Assembly (NCBI GenBank): GCA_022827045.1
Contig: JAJDTQ010000283.1
Location: 1 to 23,544 of the forward strand
DNA length: 23,544 bases
From: Candidatus Binatia bacterium
GTDB taxonomy: Bacteria > Desulfobacterota_B > Binatia > UBA9968 > JAJDTQ01
Direction of reading: 5' to 3'
A model generated the notes under the pieces. That model did not search any database, was not told where the DNA came from, and worked only from the letters and a program-made list of their open reading frames with translations. Shown in pieces: positions 16,118 to 23,099 of this stretch. Positions within the stretch are counted from its first letter, which is position 1. Each line of letters starts with the position of its first letter. Position numbers and translations under genes: made by a program.

Positions 16118-16591
16118 TCAATCCTCGCTCGTTCGAGCTGCTGCGGCGCGGACCGCGCGCATGATGTTGGGGTAGCCGCCGCAACGGCACAGGTTCCCCG
16201 AAAGGTACTCGCGGATCTGGCCGTCGGAGGGGTCGGCGTGTTCTTCCAGCAACGCCTTCGTCGCCATGATGAAACCGGGGGTGCAGTAGCCGCACTGAGC
16301 GGCGTCGTGCTCCAGGAACGCCTGCTGGATCGGGTGCAGAGCCTCGTCGCTCTCCAGCCCCTCGACGGTCTCCACCGGACGGCCGTCAAGGCGCGCCGCG
16401 AGCAGGAAGCACGCGCTCACCGGTTTCCCGTCCAGCAGAACCGTGCAACTCCCGCACGCGCCCACGCCGCAGGACTCCCGCACGCTCCAGAGCTTGAGCG
16501 TGTCGCGCAGGACCTCCAGCAGCGTGTCGGCGTCGTTGACCGCCAGCTCCCGCTGCTCCCCGTTCACCGTCAGGCTGATGTTACGTTCCAC
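16118..16591 (-). CDS. molybdenum hydroxylase 2Fe-2S subunit (CoxS-like)
   Basis: A 157-residue small subunit of a xanthine dehydrogenase/CO dehydrogenase-type molybdenum hydroxylase; it passes electrons from the Mo site to FAD. The plant-type ferredoxin cluster is held by Cys41, Cys46, Cys49 and Cys61 (ESCGVGACGSC). The second, helical-domain cluster is held by Cys100, Cys103, Cys135 and Cys137 (QCGYCTPGF and CRCGGY). All eight are present, so electron transfer should be intact. The start is a GTG at 16591 inside the end of the large-subunit gene (11-bp overlap), with GGGAAGG a few bases upstream; an in-frame ATG at 16624 would overlap by 44 bp and add residues unlike the family. It lies between the large subunit and the acyl-CoA synthetase in the operon. 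Confidence 0.94.
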   Translation of the reverse strand: MERNISLTVNGEQRELAVNDADTLLEVLRDTLKLWSVRESCGVGACGSCTVLLDGKPVSACFLLAARLDGRPVETVEGLESDEALHPIQQAFLEHDAAQCGYCTPGFIMATKALLEEHADPSDGQIREYLSGNLCRCGGYPNIMRAVRAAAARTSED

Positions 16592-18914
16592 CGTTCGCCT
16601 TCCCGGCCACCTTGAGAGCCTCATGGATCCTTTCCGCGGTGAGCGGGATGTCGCGCACGCGGACGCCCACGGCGTCTTCCACCGCGTTGGCCACGGCCGC
16701 GGCCACGGTCAGGGCGCCGGTCTCGCCGATGCCCTTGGCGCCGAAGGGGCCGTCCTTGTGGGGCACCTGCACCACGATGGGGTGACAGGCGGCGGGCACG
16801 TCCTTGATGGAGGCGATCTGGTAGTCCAGCAGGGAGCCGTTGAGGAGTTGTCCGTCCTGGAACACCATCTGCTCGAACAGGGTCAACCCCAGGTGCATGG
16901 TGGCCGCGCCCACGAGCTGCTGCTCGCAGTACTTGGGGTTGATGGCGGTGCCGGCGTCCCCGGCGGCGTGGAACTGCAGCACCTCCAGCCGCCCGGTCTC
17001 CAGGTCCACCTCCACCTCCACGGCGCTGGCCGAGGCGAACCAGTACTCGGTGCACTTCTCCGACATGCCCGTCTCCGGGTCCATGGGCGTCACCACCGGC
17101 TGGCACAGGCCTTCTCCCACCATGGTGGTGCCGAGGCTTCCGAACTTGGCCAGGAAGGCCTCGGTGACGGTCATGCCGCGCTCCTCGGCGCCGCGCACGA
17201 ACACTCGGCCGTCGCGGGCTTCCAGGTCGGCGGCGTCGATTTCGAGCTTCCCGGCCACGGCCTCGAAGAGTTCCGCCTTGACGTTGGCCGCGGCCATGCG
17301 CACGGCGTTGCCCATGTGGTAGGTGGAGCGGCTTCCCGCGCTGATGGTGTCGTAGGGGGTGACGTCGGTGTCGGGCTGCACCACGTGCACCCGGTCAAAC
17401 GGCATCCCGAGCTCCTCAGCAGCGATCTGCGCCAGCAGGCTCTCCGAGCCCTGGCCCATCTCCACCGTGCTGCTCAGCACGTTGGCGCTGCCGTCGGCAT
17501 TGAGGATGACGATGGCGCCGGAGATGGAGGGCGTGAGGACGGCCTTCACACCGCAGGCAATTCCCTTGCCGCGGCGCTTCGTGCCCGACGCGGGCTCCTT
17601 CGGCTTGTCCCATTCCACGGCGTCGGCGGCCCGCTGCACCGCTTCCTTGAGGCCGCAGGCATGGATCGGGGTTCCGGTTACGAACAGGTCCCCTTCCTCC
17701 AGCGCATGCTCCAGCCGGAACTCCACCGGGTCCACGCCCAGGCCCCGGGCGACGATGTCCATCTGCGAGTCGTAGGCCCAGATCACCTGCGGTACGCCGA
17801 AGCCGCGGAACGGGCCGGCCGGCGGTTTGTTGGTGTAGACGCAATAGGAATCGATAGAGACGTTGGGGATCTTGTACGGACCGGAGGAGGTGTAACCCGA
17901 TTTGTGCACGATGCGCGGGCCGATCTCAGCGAAGGCGCCGGTGTCCCAGTAGACCTCGCACTTGCGCGCGGTCATGGCCGAGCCCTTGACCGCGGTCTTT
18001 AGCTTCACCACCACGCCGTGCTTGGTGACGGTCTGGAACTCCTCCTCGCGGCTCAGGCTGTACTTGACGGGCCGGCCCGTCTTCATGGCCAGTATCGCCA
18101 CGATCGGCTCGAGCTTGTTGTAGAGCTTGGCGCCGTAGCCGCCGCCCAGGTATGGCACCCGCACCCGGATGCGGTTCATGGGCACGCCCAGCATGCGCGC
18201 CAACTCGCCCCGGACGAAGGACGGCGACTGGCTGGCGGTGTGGATGTTGATGCGCCCGCCCTCGTCCACGTACGCCAGCGAGACGTGGGGCTCCATGGGC
18301 ACGTGCTGGGCCGGCGGCGCTGTGAAGACGTCCTCGAAGATCCGGTCGGCCTCGGCGAAGGCCTTATCCACGTCGCCCTTGCGGAGCTTGTAGTGGTAGC
18401 AGATGTTCGACCGATCCCCGGCCTTCACGTGGGCCAGATCGGCGAACGCACCCGAGGGACGGACATCGTCGTGGATGATGGGCGCGTCCGGCCTGATGGC
18501 GTCGAGCACGTCCAGCACCACCGGCAGCGGCTCGTACTCCACCTCCACCAGCTCCAGCGCCTCTTCCGCCGCGCGCCGGCTCTCCGCCGCCACCGCCACC
18601 ACCTGCTCGCCCTCGTGGCGCACGCGGTCGATGGCCAGCACCGGCTGGTCGGCGAACGCCGGCCCGTGGTAGGGGGTGATGCCCGGCATGGCGGCGATGT
18701 CGGCGCCCGTGAGCGCCGCGACGACGCCGGGCGCGGCCTCCGCCCGGGACTTGTCGATGCTCAGGATGCGCGCGTGAGGGTGCGGGCTTCTCAGCACCGC
18801 TACATGCAACAGGCCCGGCGGCTCCATGTTGCCCACGTGCAGCGCCCGCCCGGTCACCTTCTGGACGGCGTCCCGGCGGTCGACCGCCTTACCGACGATG
18901 GAATAGTCCGCCAC
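16581..18914 (-). CDS. molybdenum hydroxylase large (molybdopterin) subunit
   Basis: A 777-residue catalytic subunit of the xanthine dehydrogenase family, which hydroxylates heterocycles, aldehydes or aromatic CoA esters with water as the oxygen source. It has the a/b hammerhead domain at about 18-125 (VTGRALHVGNMEPPGLLHV) and the Mo-cofactor domains after about 140. Motifs: YLGGGYGAKLY, GPFRGFGVPQ (the xanthine dehydrogenase-like form, not the AYRCSFR loop of true CO dehydrogenase), and GIGETGA with the catalytic Glu731. The start is GTG at 18914, preceded by GAGGTGA, 9 bp after the FAD-subunit stop. The FAD-large-small order is common for aldehyde/hydroxybenzoyl-CoA reductase-like operons. 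CO oxidation is therefore unlikely; the real substrate is unknown. No molybdenum insertion chaperone gene is nearby. Confidence 0.93.
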   Translation of the reverse strand: MADYSIVGKAVDRRDAVQKVTGRALHVGNMEPPGLLHVAVLRSPHPHARILSIDKSRAEAAPGVVAALTGADIAAMPGITPYHGPAFADQPVLAIDRVRHEGEQVVAVAAESRRAAEEALELVEVEYEPLPVVLDVLDAIRPDAPIIHDDVRPSGAFADLAHVKAGDRSNICYHYKLRKGDVDKAFAEADRIFEDVFTAPPAQHVPMEPHVSLAYVDEGGRINIHTASQSPSFVRGELARMLGVPMNRIRVRVPYLGGGYGAKLYNKLEPIVAILAMKTGRPVKYSLSREEEFQTVTKHGVVVKLKTAVKGSAMTARKCEVYWDTGAFAEIGPRIVHKSGYTSSGPYKIPNVSIDSYCVYTNKPPAGPFRGFGVPQVIWAYDSQMDIVARGLGVDPVEFRLEHALEEGDLFVTGTPIHACGLKEAVQRAADAVEWDKPKEPASGTKRRGKGIACGVKAVLTPSISGAIVILNADGSANVLSSTVEMGQGSESLLAQIAAEELGMPFDRVHVVQPDTDVTPYDTISAGSRSTYHMGNAVRMAAANVKAELFEAVAGKLEIDAADLEARDGRVFVRGAEERGMTVTEAFLAKFGSLGTTMVGEGLCQPVVTPMDPETGMSEKCTEYWFASASAVEVEVDLETGRLEVLQFHAAGDAGTAINPKYCEQQLVGAATMHLGLTLFEQMVFQDGQLLNGSLLDYQIASIKDVPAACHPIVVQVPHKDGPFGAKGIGETGALTVAAAVANAVEDAVGVRVRDIPLTAERIHEALKVAGKANGGT

Positions 18915-18923
18915 GCATTCACC

Positions 18924-19781
18924 TCACGAAGACGCCAGCCCCCGGAGTGTCCGCTTGATCCACACCCGGGTCATTTCCCGCTTGTAGTCCGCGCTGCCGC
19001 GCAGGTCCGATACCGGGGAGATCTGCTCGTCGACAACGTCACAGACCGCATCCCAAAGCTCCTCCGAGCAGTCCTCCCCCTGGAACCGCTCCAGCCCGGC
19101 CGCGGGGAGCGGCGCTTCCGCCACGCCGCTGAGCCCCAGCCGCAACTCGGCGACATTCCCGCCGTCGAGCGACAGGAGCCCCGCCACCCCGATACACGGC
19201 CAGTCGTTAGCCGAGAGCGAGCTGAACCGCGAGTAGACCGTCCGGGCGGACGCGGCCACATGCGGCACGCGCACCTCCACCAGGATCTCTCCCGGCTCCA
19301 GCGCCGTCTCGTACATGCCGCGGTAGAAGTCCTTCAACGCCACCACGCGGGTGCCCTCGGTCCCGGCCAGCACCACCTCCGCGCCGTGAACCAGCAGCGC
19401 CGGCGGCGGGTCCAGCCGGTAGTCCGCGTGGGCCAGGTTGCCGCCCACCGACGCGGTCTCCCGGATGCGCACGTTGCCCACGTGACTGAACGCCTGGGCC
19501 AGAGCCGGCGCACGCCGCTGCACCAGGGGCGAGCGCTCCACCGACCGGTGCGTCGCCAGCGCCCCGATGCTCAGGCCGTCGTCGTTGTCGGCAATTCGTT
19601 CGAGCCCCGGAATCGACTGAAGGTCCACCAGATGCGAGAAGCGCAGCGCCCGCTGCTTCATCAGGATAACCAGCGTGGTGCCGCCGGCGATGGGGCGCGC
19701 CTCGTCGCCATGTTCGAGCAGCATCTCGCTGGCTTCAGCCACGGTAGCGGGTTTCAGGAGGTCGAAAGCGGGAATGGTCAT
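18924..19781 (-). CDS. molybdenum hydroxylase FAD subunit (CoxM-like)
   Basis: A 285-residue medium subunit with the vanillyl-alcohol-oxidase-type FAD fold, delivering electrons to the final acceptor. The FAD pyrophosphate loops are visible: PIAGGTTLVILMKQR near residues 30-45 (family AGGTDL) and SVGGNLAHADYRLDPPPALL near 110 (family TIGGNLA). The C-terminal CO-dehydrogenase flavoprotein domain occupies about 170-280. The ATG at 19781 is preferred to an in-frame TTG at 19802; it starts the operon and lies about 38 nt after the inferred transcription start. It is the first of six genes on this strand and the three subunits together make a complete enzyme. Confidence 0.93.
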   Translation of the reverse strand: MTIPAFDLLKPATVAEASEMLLEHGDEARPIAGGTTLVILMKQRALRFSHLVDLQSIPGLERIADNDDGLSIGALATHRSVERSPLVQRRAPALAQAFSHVGNVRIRETASVGGNLAHADYRLDPPPALLVHGAEVVLAGTEGTRVVALKDFYRGMYETALEPGEILVEVRVPHVAASARTVYSRFSSLSANDWPCIGVAGLLSLDGGNVAELRLGLSGVAEAPLPAAGLERFQGEDCSEELWDAVCDVVDEQISPVSDLRGSADYKREMTRVWIKRTLRGLASS

Positions 19782-19825
19782 GGCAGATCGGACGCCCGGC
19801 AAAGCACGGACCGGGAATGGCCGGA

Positions 19826-19854
19826 TTTATAGCCTTTAGGAGGGTGCTTGACAA
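19826..19854 (-). promoter_or_regulatory. sigma70-type promoter of the molybdenum hydroxylase operon
   Basis: On the minus strand TTGTCA (19854-19849) and TATAAA (19831-19826) are exactly 17 bp apart, each matching 5 of 6 consensus bases. Transcription would start near 19819 and leave about 38 nt of leader before the ATG at 19781. This is the best housekeeping promoter in the high-GC part of the window. Confidence 0.6.
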
Positions 19855-19965
19855 CGACGACTCCAAAGTTGGGGACCCCCTCTTTTTTCAGGTAGACTTT
19901 TCCCGGCGTGAGTCGAATACATACAAAGGAGTCTCGCGAGGTCTATAGTAGTCAGGCCAATCGAT

Positions 19966-19980
19966 TTGGACAACGTCCAA
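19966..19980. promoter_or_regulatory. small inverted repeat upstream of the chimeric gene
   Basis: TTGGAC (19966-19971) and GTCCAA (19975-19980) form perfect 6-bp arms around AAC, 22 bp before the ATG at 20003. It may be an operator or a leader hairpin near the ribosome site GAGAAAG. The rest of 19855-19965 is AT-richer and holds a TATAGT at 19944 without a convincing -35. Confidence 0.3.
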
Positions 19981-20002
19981 TCCAACACCAGAGAAAGAAA
20001 CC

Positions 20003-20770
20003 ATGACGCAGAAGACACAGGACGTCGATACCGAATCCCTCTCACGAGCGCATGGGTCTCTGCTCGGTCAGTTTGCCGGCGACGCTCTTGGAAGCCGTAT
20101 TGACGACGTTTGGGCGCGGTTGGCGAAAGGGCTCCAGGGCAAGGAGATTCCGCCGGCAGATTGTCCCTACTGCGGCCAGAAGGACGCGGCGACCCCTATA
20201 CCCCTGCTTCCACCACAGCAGTCGTTCGGCGGAGGCGCAAACTACACTTTCGGGATCTGCCGCGAGTGCGGCGAGATTTGCGGTCTGAATGTGATGTTGG
20301 CGTCTCTCGAAGGAAACCTGTCGACAGACGCTTACAAATTTCCACGGCCGCTGGTGTCCGCCGGGCTACCGAAACAACGACCGACGCTCACCGCAGGCGA
20401 CATACTCGTTCCACCCTACATGCCGGCGCCAGTCGACAGATTATTCCGGCAAGCGCGCCACAACCTCGTGCTGCAGAATTGGGACGCGGCGGGGATAATG
20501 TATAGGAAGACCCTTGAGGTGGGTCTGTGCACAAAGTTCGGTCTCAAGTGCCGCAACTTGGCATCAACCATCGAAGTCGTATGCAAGGGACGACCGTCGA
20601 CCATGAAGCTCTTTGCTTGGTTCACCCGCACGGCGGGTAACGAAGCGGCTCATGAAGCACAGTTTTCGGAAGCGGCTGCGGTGCTACTGGACAGCAATGT
20701 CGAACAACTTGTAGTTTATTTGTTCACCGTGCCCGAAGTGAAGGCGCGAGCTACGGTGCACTCATCATGA
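20003..20770 (+). CDS. zinc-ribbon DUF4145-like protein with ADP-ribosylglycohydrolase-like N-terminus
   Basis: A 255-residue cytoplasmic protein of unknown function with three parts. Residues 14-31 (SRAHGSLLGQFAGDALGS) look like the first conserved motif of ADP-ribosylglycohydrolases (DraG/ADPRH family), yet the rest of that roughly 300-residue enzyme, including its metal-binding acidic residues, is absent. Residues 54-89 form a zinc ribbon with CPYC (Cys54, Cys57) and CREC (Cys86, Cys89). Residues about 145-250 resemble DUF4145: an RQARHNLVLQNWDAAGIMYR helix with KTLEVGL, then AGNEAAHEAQFSEAA and a C-terminal LVVYLFTVPE. DUF4145 proteins often sit in defence or restriction neighbourhoods as accessory proteins. 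Base composition is visibly lower in GC than the catabolic genes. The ATG has GAGAAAG upstream. It is convergent with the DUF429 gene. Read-through fusion after a deletion is the likely origin of the N-terminus. Confidence 0.78.
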   Translation: MTQKTQDVDTESLSRAHGSLLGQFAGDALGSRIDDVWARLAKGLQGKEIPPADCPYCGQKDAATPIPLLPPQQSFGGGANYTFGICRECGEICGLNVMLASLEGNLSTDAYKFPRPLVSAGLPKQRPTLTAGDILVPPYMPAPVDRLFRQARHNLVLQNWDAAGIMYRKTLEVGLCTKFGLKCRNLASTIEVVCKGRPSTMKLFAWFTRTAGNEAAHEAQFSEAAAVLLDSNVEQLVVYLFTVPEVKARATVHSS

Positions 20771-20810
20771 CTTGTCTGTCGACGGCCCGAATGTCCCAAA
20801 CTGTCTACCG

Positions 20811-21704
20811 TCATTGGTGCTCCAAAAAAGCCCGCCACCTTTCCTCAAGTTCAGGGTCTGCTGGAAGAAGGAAGGACCCCGTGCACCGGTCGCCGAGAAT
20901 TTTCACGCAAGGCTCCTCCTCTTTCGTGCGGGGTTGCTTGAGGTACAGGCTGCCCAATATGTAACCCACGGCGGCGTCGAACTCATCATCGTTTCCCGGT
21001 GTCGGACGGCCGTCCCATGGAAACCCTGTCCTTTCGAGAAGAATACTCCACAACTCTTTCTGGACGCCGTCGTCCTTCTTGTAGTTCCACGACTCTTGTA
21101 TGCGGTCTTTCCTACACCACAGCCAAGCCGCCACCGCAGGGTGGATCTCGACAACGGAGGGGCGATCCGCCTGTTCCGAGTCTGGATCGGGCAGCAAGCG
21201 GAACGGAAGGTGTTGAAGATCGAGGTCGTACGGACCTGTCCTGGGCAACCCGAGAAGGGATCTGGTGATCGTCCAATGCGGACACCTGCCGTAGCCAAGG
21301 ACTGAGACTCCTTTTGGTGCCTGGAAACCAAACTTCCGCCTAAGAAAACCTTCGATCAGCCGCTGCGTAAAGTCACCGGGTTTTCCCGCATATGCTGGAT
21401 CGCAAGGACCGGTCAACGGCGCGTCCCAACATAACAACGTCTCGGGAGTGCGTTTGAATTGGTCGAGGTATGAACGCAACTCAGGCCCATTCTTGCTTAA
21501 GAAATCTTTTCCGTCGAAAATGGTGCTCTTCTTGCCCGGAGCTGGGTCGATGGCTATGACGGGCAACTTTCGTTGTCCTCCTTCTGTTGCCACAGCGTTC
21601 TCCAATGGACCGTCCTCCCACAAACTCTTACCGAATTCGAGGTACTTCCCTGCAACTTTCGCGGCGGGTGTCGTCGCCTCACTAACGGTCAAGCAATTCG
21701 TCAC
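20811..21704 (-). CDS. DUF429 RNase H-like protein
   Basis: A protein of about 297 residues that resembles DUF429, a family predicted to have an RNase H-like nuclease fold. Candidate acidic active-site residues fall where expected: Asp53 (IAIDPAPGKKS, first strand), Asp94 (LLCWDAPLTG), Glu186 (VVEIHPAVAAWLW) and Asp240/Asp243 (GNDDEFDAAVGY). No activity is established for the family. The start is uncertain: GTG at 21704 (23-bp overlap with the antitoxin gene) or TTG at 21692 (11-bp overlap); no good ribosome site is seen for either, which suggests coupling to upstream translation. An open frame up to 21773 lies over the antitoxin and is less likely. It is the third gene of the PIN-antitoxin unit, an unusual partner. 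Lower GC than the catabolic genes points to transfer. Confidence 0.75.
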   Translation of the reverse strand: MTNCLTVSEATTPAAKVAGKYLEFGKSLWEDGPLENAVATEGGQRKLPVIAIDPAPGKKSTIFDGKDFLSKNGPELRSYLDQFKRTPETLLCWDAPLTGPCDPAYAGKPGDFTQRLIEGFLRRKFGFQAPKGVSVLGYGRCPHWTITRSLLGLPRTGPYDLDLQHLPFRLLPDPDSEQADRPSVVEIHPAVAAWLWCRKDRIQESWNYKKDDGVQKELWSILLERTGFPWDGRPTPGNDDEFDAAVGYILGSLYLKQPRTKEEEPCVKILGDRCTGSFLLPADPELEERWRAFLEHQ

Positions 21705-21945
21705 CCGGCTCAGGCGGCACGTCAGGCGCTCTGTCAAGGTAGCGCTTGAGATCGCCCGCAACCGCGCCTGCACCGCGTTCCTGCAGAAATGACTTGGCAG
21801 TTTCGACCGCTCCTACCTTCTGCGCGACGGCTGCAACGATCCATTGATTGAGAGAGACGCCGTCCTCCTTGGCCAGTCGCGTGGCGACTTCTTTCAACGA
21901 GGCAGGCAACTGCAACGGGTACTTGTATCGCCGAGTACTTTTCAT
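21682..21945 (-). CDS. ribbon-helix-helix antitoxin (HicB/Arc-like)
   Basis: An 87-residue DNA-binding protein. Residues about 7-50 carry a ribbon-helix-helix pattern: strand YKYPLQLPASL, then helices EVATRLAKEDGVSLNQWIVAAVAQKVG; the SLNQ-W-V block is typical of antitoxins annotated as HicB-family or Arc-like. The acidic, proline-rich tail (about 70-87) would be the part that neutralises the toxin. It starts 4 bp inside the PIN gene (ATGA), so the toxin gene comes first, opposite to most toxin-antitoxin pairs. As a dimer it likely binds the palindrome at 22377-22394 and represses its own promoter; that is inference from position and family. Confidence 0.85.
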   Translation of the reverse strand: MKSTRRYKYPLQLPASLKEVATRLAKEDGVSLNQWIVAAVAQKVGAVETAKSFLQERGAGAVAGDLKRYLDRAPDVPPEPGDELLDR

Positions 21946-22361
21946 ACGGTTAGTCTCCCTACGATGCGGTTGGGTGGCGCAACCTCGATCCCGAACCCGC
22001 CAGCCGGACCGAAATCCCGGACGTTGTGCGTCACGATAGCGTCAGCCCTTCCGTTCACAGCCGCTTCAAGAACCATGTCGTCACCGGCGTCGGGGAGCAG
22101 CGGTCGTACACGGAAGGAAATGTCTACGGGTTCGCTCACGGCGGCCAGGGCACTCATGATCCTGGTAACGTCGTCCAGTTCGTGTCCGGTGACTGCAAGT
22201 GTTTCTGCACGGCTCAACACGGCCTCATATTCCAGGAAGAGAGCCGTAGAGGACAGCAGCGTCGCACGCCCTGCCGCCACCAACCCGAGAAGCAGGTTGC
22301 TGGCACCTCGACGACTCCGAAAGGCAGCGATAATAACATTGGTGTCAAGCACCAGCCTCAC
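21942..22361 (-). CDS. PIN-domain toxin (putative ribonuclease)
   Basis: A 139-residue PIN-domain protein of the kind annotated as a toxin-antitoxin toxin component, PIN family. Metal-binding acidic residues are in place: Asp6 (LVLDTNVIIAAF), Glu44/Glu46 (LEYEAVL), Asp94/Asp95 (DAGDDMVLEAA) and Asp116 (THNVRDF). Such proteins are Mg-dependent ribonucleases that cut tRNA, rRNA or mRNA when free of antitoxin. The start is a GTG at 22361, only 6 nt after the -10 element of its promoter, so the mRNA is probably leaderless. It is first in the unit and is followed by the antitoxin with a 4-bp overlap. All catalytic residues are intact, so the toxin should be active. Confidence 0.87.
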   Translation of the reverse strand: MRLVLDTNVIIAAFRSRRGASNLLLGLVAAGRATLLSSTALFLEYEAVLSRAETLAVTGHELDDVTRIMSALAAVSEPVDISFRVRPLLPDAGDDMVLEAAVNGRADAIVTHNVRDFGPAGGFGIEVAPPNRIVGRLTV

Positions 22362-22367
22362 ATCAAC

Positions 22368-22396
22368 ATCCTAAAAGACATCTTATGAGATGTCAA
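22368..22396 (-). promoter_or_regulatory. promoter of the PIN toxin-antitoxin unit, leaderless
   Basis: On the minus strand a perfect TTGACA (22396-22391) is followed by a 17-bp spacer and TAGGAT (22373-22368). The GTG start of the toxin begins only 6 nt later (22361), about where transcription should start. This predicts an mRNA with no leader or ribosome site. Confidence 0.65.
22377..22394. promoter_or_regulatory. palindromic operator inside the toxin-antitoxin promoter
   Basis: GACATCT (22377-22383) and AGATGTC (22388-22394) are perfect 7-bp inverted arms around TATG. The palindrome covers part of the -35 and most of the spacer, so a bound dimer would block RNA polymerase. The ribbon-helix-helix antitoxin is the natural candidate ligand. 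Confidence 0.6.
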
Positions 22397-22491
22397 TATA
22401 AGCTCTTCCAGTCCCTGCTATCCTTCATAGATACCCGCGCATTCAACCCCACCTTGCAGCGCCACGGGCTCGCTGCGAGAATGAAGCCCTC

Positions 22492-23091
22492 ATGACCATC
22501 GGTATTCTCGCGTACGGTTCGTTGATTCCTGATCCCGGAGTGGAGATCGCGCCGTTGACGGCAGGGCGCATCACCGGTGTGGAGACGCCCTTCACGATCG
22601 AGTTCTCCCGCAGCAGCCGCGTGCGCGACCGGGCGCCCACGCTGGTGCCGGTGGATCGGGGCGGGGCTCGAGTCTCGGGTGTGGTGCTGGTGCTCCATGA
22701 CTCGGTGACGGAGACGGCCGCTCAAGACATGCTCTACCGGCGGGAGCGGAACCGCGTGGGGAGCGGCGACGTCTACTCGGACGTGGATCCGACCGACGTC
22801 GACAGCGCCTTTCTGGGGCGACTGGATGGTTTCGCGGGGCTGGACGTGGTGTTTCACGCCGCGCTTCGGGCCAACATCGAAAACCCGACTCCCGAACTGC
22901 TGGCGCGTCTGGCCATCGAAAGCACGGCGGCTCCGTCCGGTGCGGCCGGGCGAGACGGCATCAGCTATCTCATGGACGCGAAGCAGAGCGGCATTCTCAC
23001 GCCGCTCATGGCCGGGTACGAGGCGGAGATACTGCGCCTGACCGGCGCCCAGGATCTGGAGGAGGCCCGCGCCATCGCTCGGAGGGGGTGA
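22492..23091 (+). CDS. gamma-glutamylcyclotransferase-like protein
   Basis: A 199-residue protein whose N-terminus ILAYGSLIPDPG is the substrate-loop motif (YGSL) of the gamma-glutamylcyclotransferase/AIG2-like fold, which releases 5-oxoproline from gamma-glutamyl compounds. The remainder (for example RRERNRVGSGDVY and DGISYLMDAKQSGILTPLM) I cannot place in a named subfamily, and I cannot identify the catalytic Glu with certainty. The ATG at 22492 is the only sensible start; upstream ribosome pairing is weak (GAATGAAG). GC content is high again, unlike the neighbouring toxin-antitoxin unit from which it diverges across about 130 bp. Its stop is 8 bp from the convergent nuclease stop. Confidence 0.72.
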   Translation: MTIGILAYGSLIPDPGVEIAPLTAGRITGVETPFTIEFSRSSRVRDRAPTLVPVDRGGARVSGVVLVLHDSVTETAAQDMLYRRERNRVGSGDVYSDVDPTDVDSAFLGRLDGFAGLDVVFHAALRANIENPTPELLARLAIESTAAPSGAAGRDGISYLMDAKQSGILTPLMAGYEAEILRLTGAQDLEEARAIARRG

Positions 23092-23099
23092 CCCCAGGT

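Noticed and set aside
13887..16175. 762-codon plus-strand frame over the acyl-CoA synthetase, and similar frames at 16443-18002 and 18018-19832 over the molybdenum hydroxylase
   Set aside because: Antisense shadows; the minus-strand products carry complete catalytic motifs.
16581..18914. Calling the molybdenum hydroxylase a CO dehydrogenase
   Set aside because: The large subunit has PFRGFG in place of the AYRCSFR active-site loop of genuine CO dehydrogenase.
19848..19853. Plus-strand TTGACA as a -35 for the chimeric gene
   Set aside because: No -10-like hexamer at 16-18 bp; the site is better explained as lying under the minus-strand -35 of the molybdenum hydroxylase operon.
19836..20045. 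69-codon minus-strand frame upstream of the molybdenum hydroxylase operon
   Set aside because: It overlaps the operon promoter and the start of the chimeric gene and has no family signal.
20772..21305. 177-codon plus-strand frame opposite the DUF429 gene
   Set aside because: No recognisable motifs, and the opposite strand has the RNase H-like acidic pattern.
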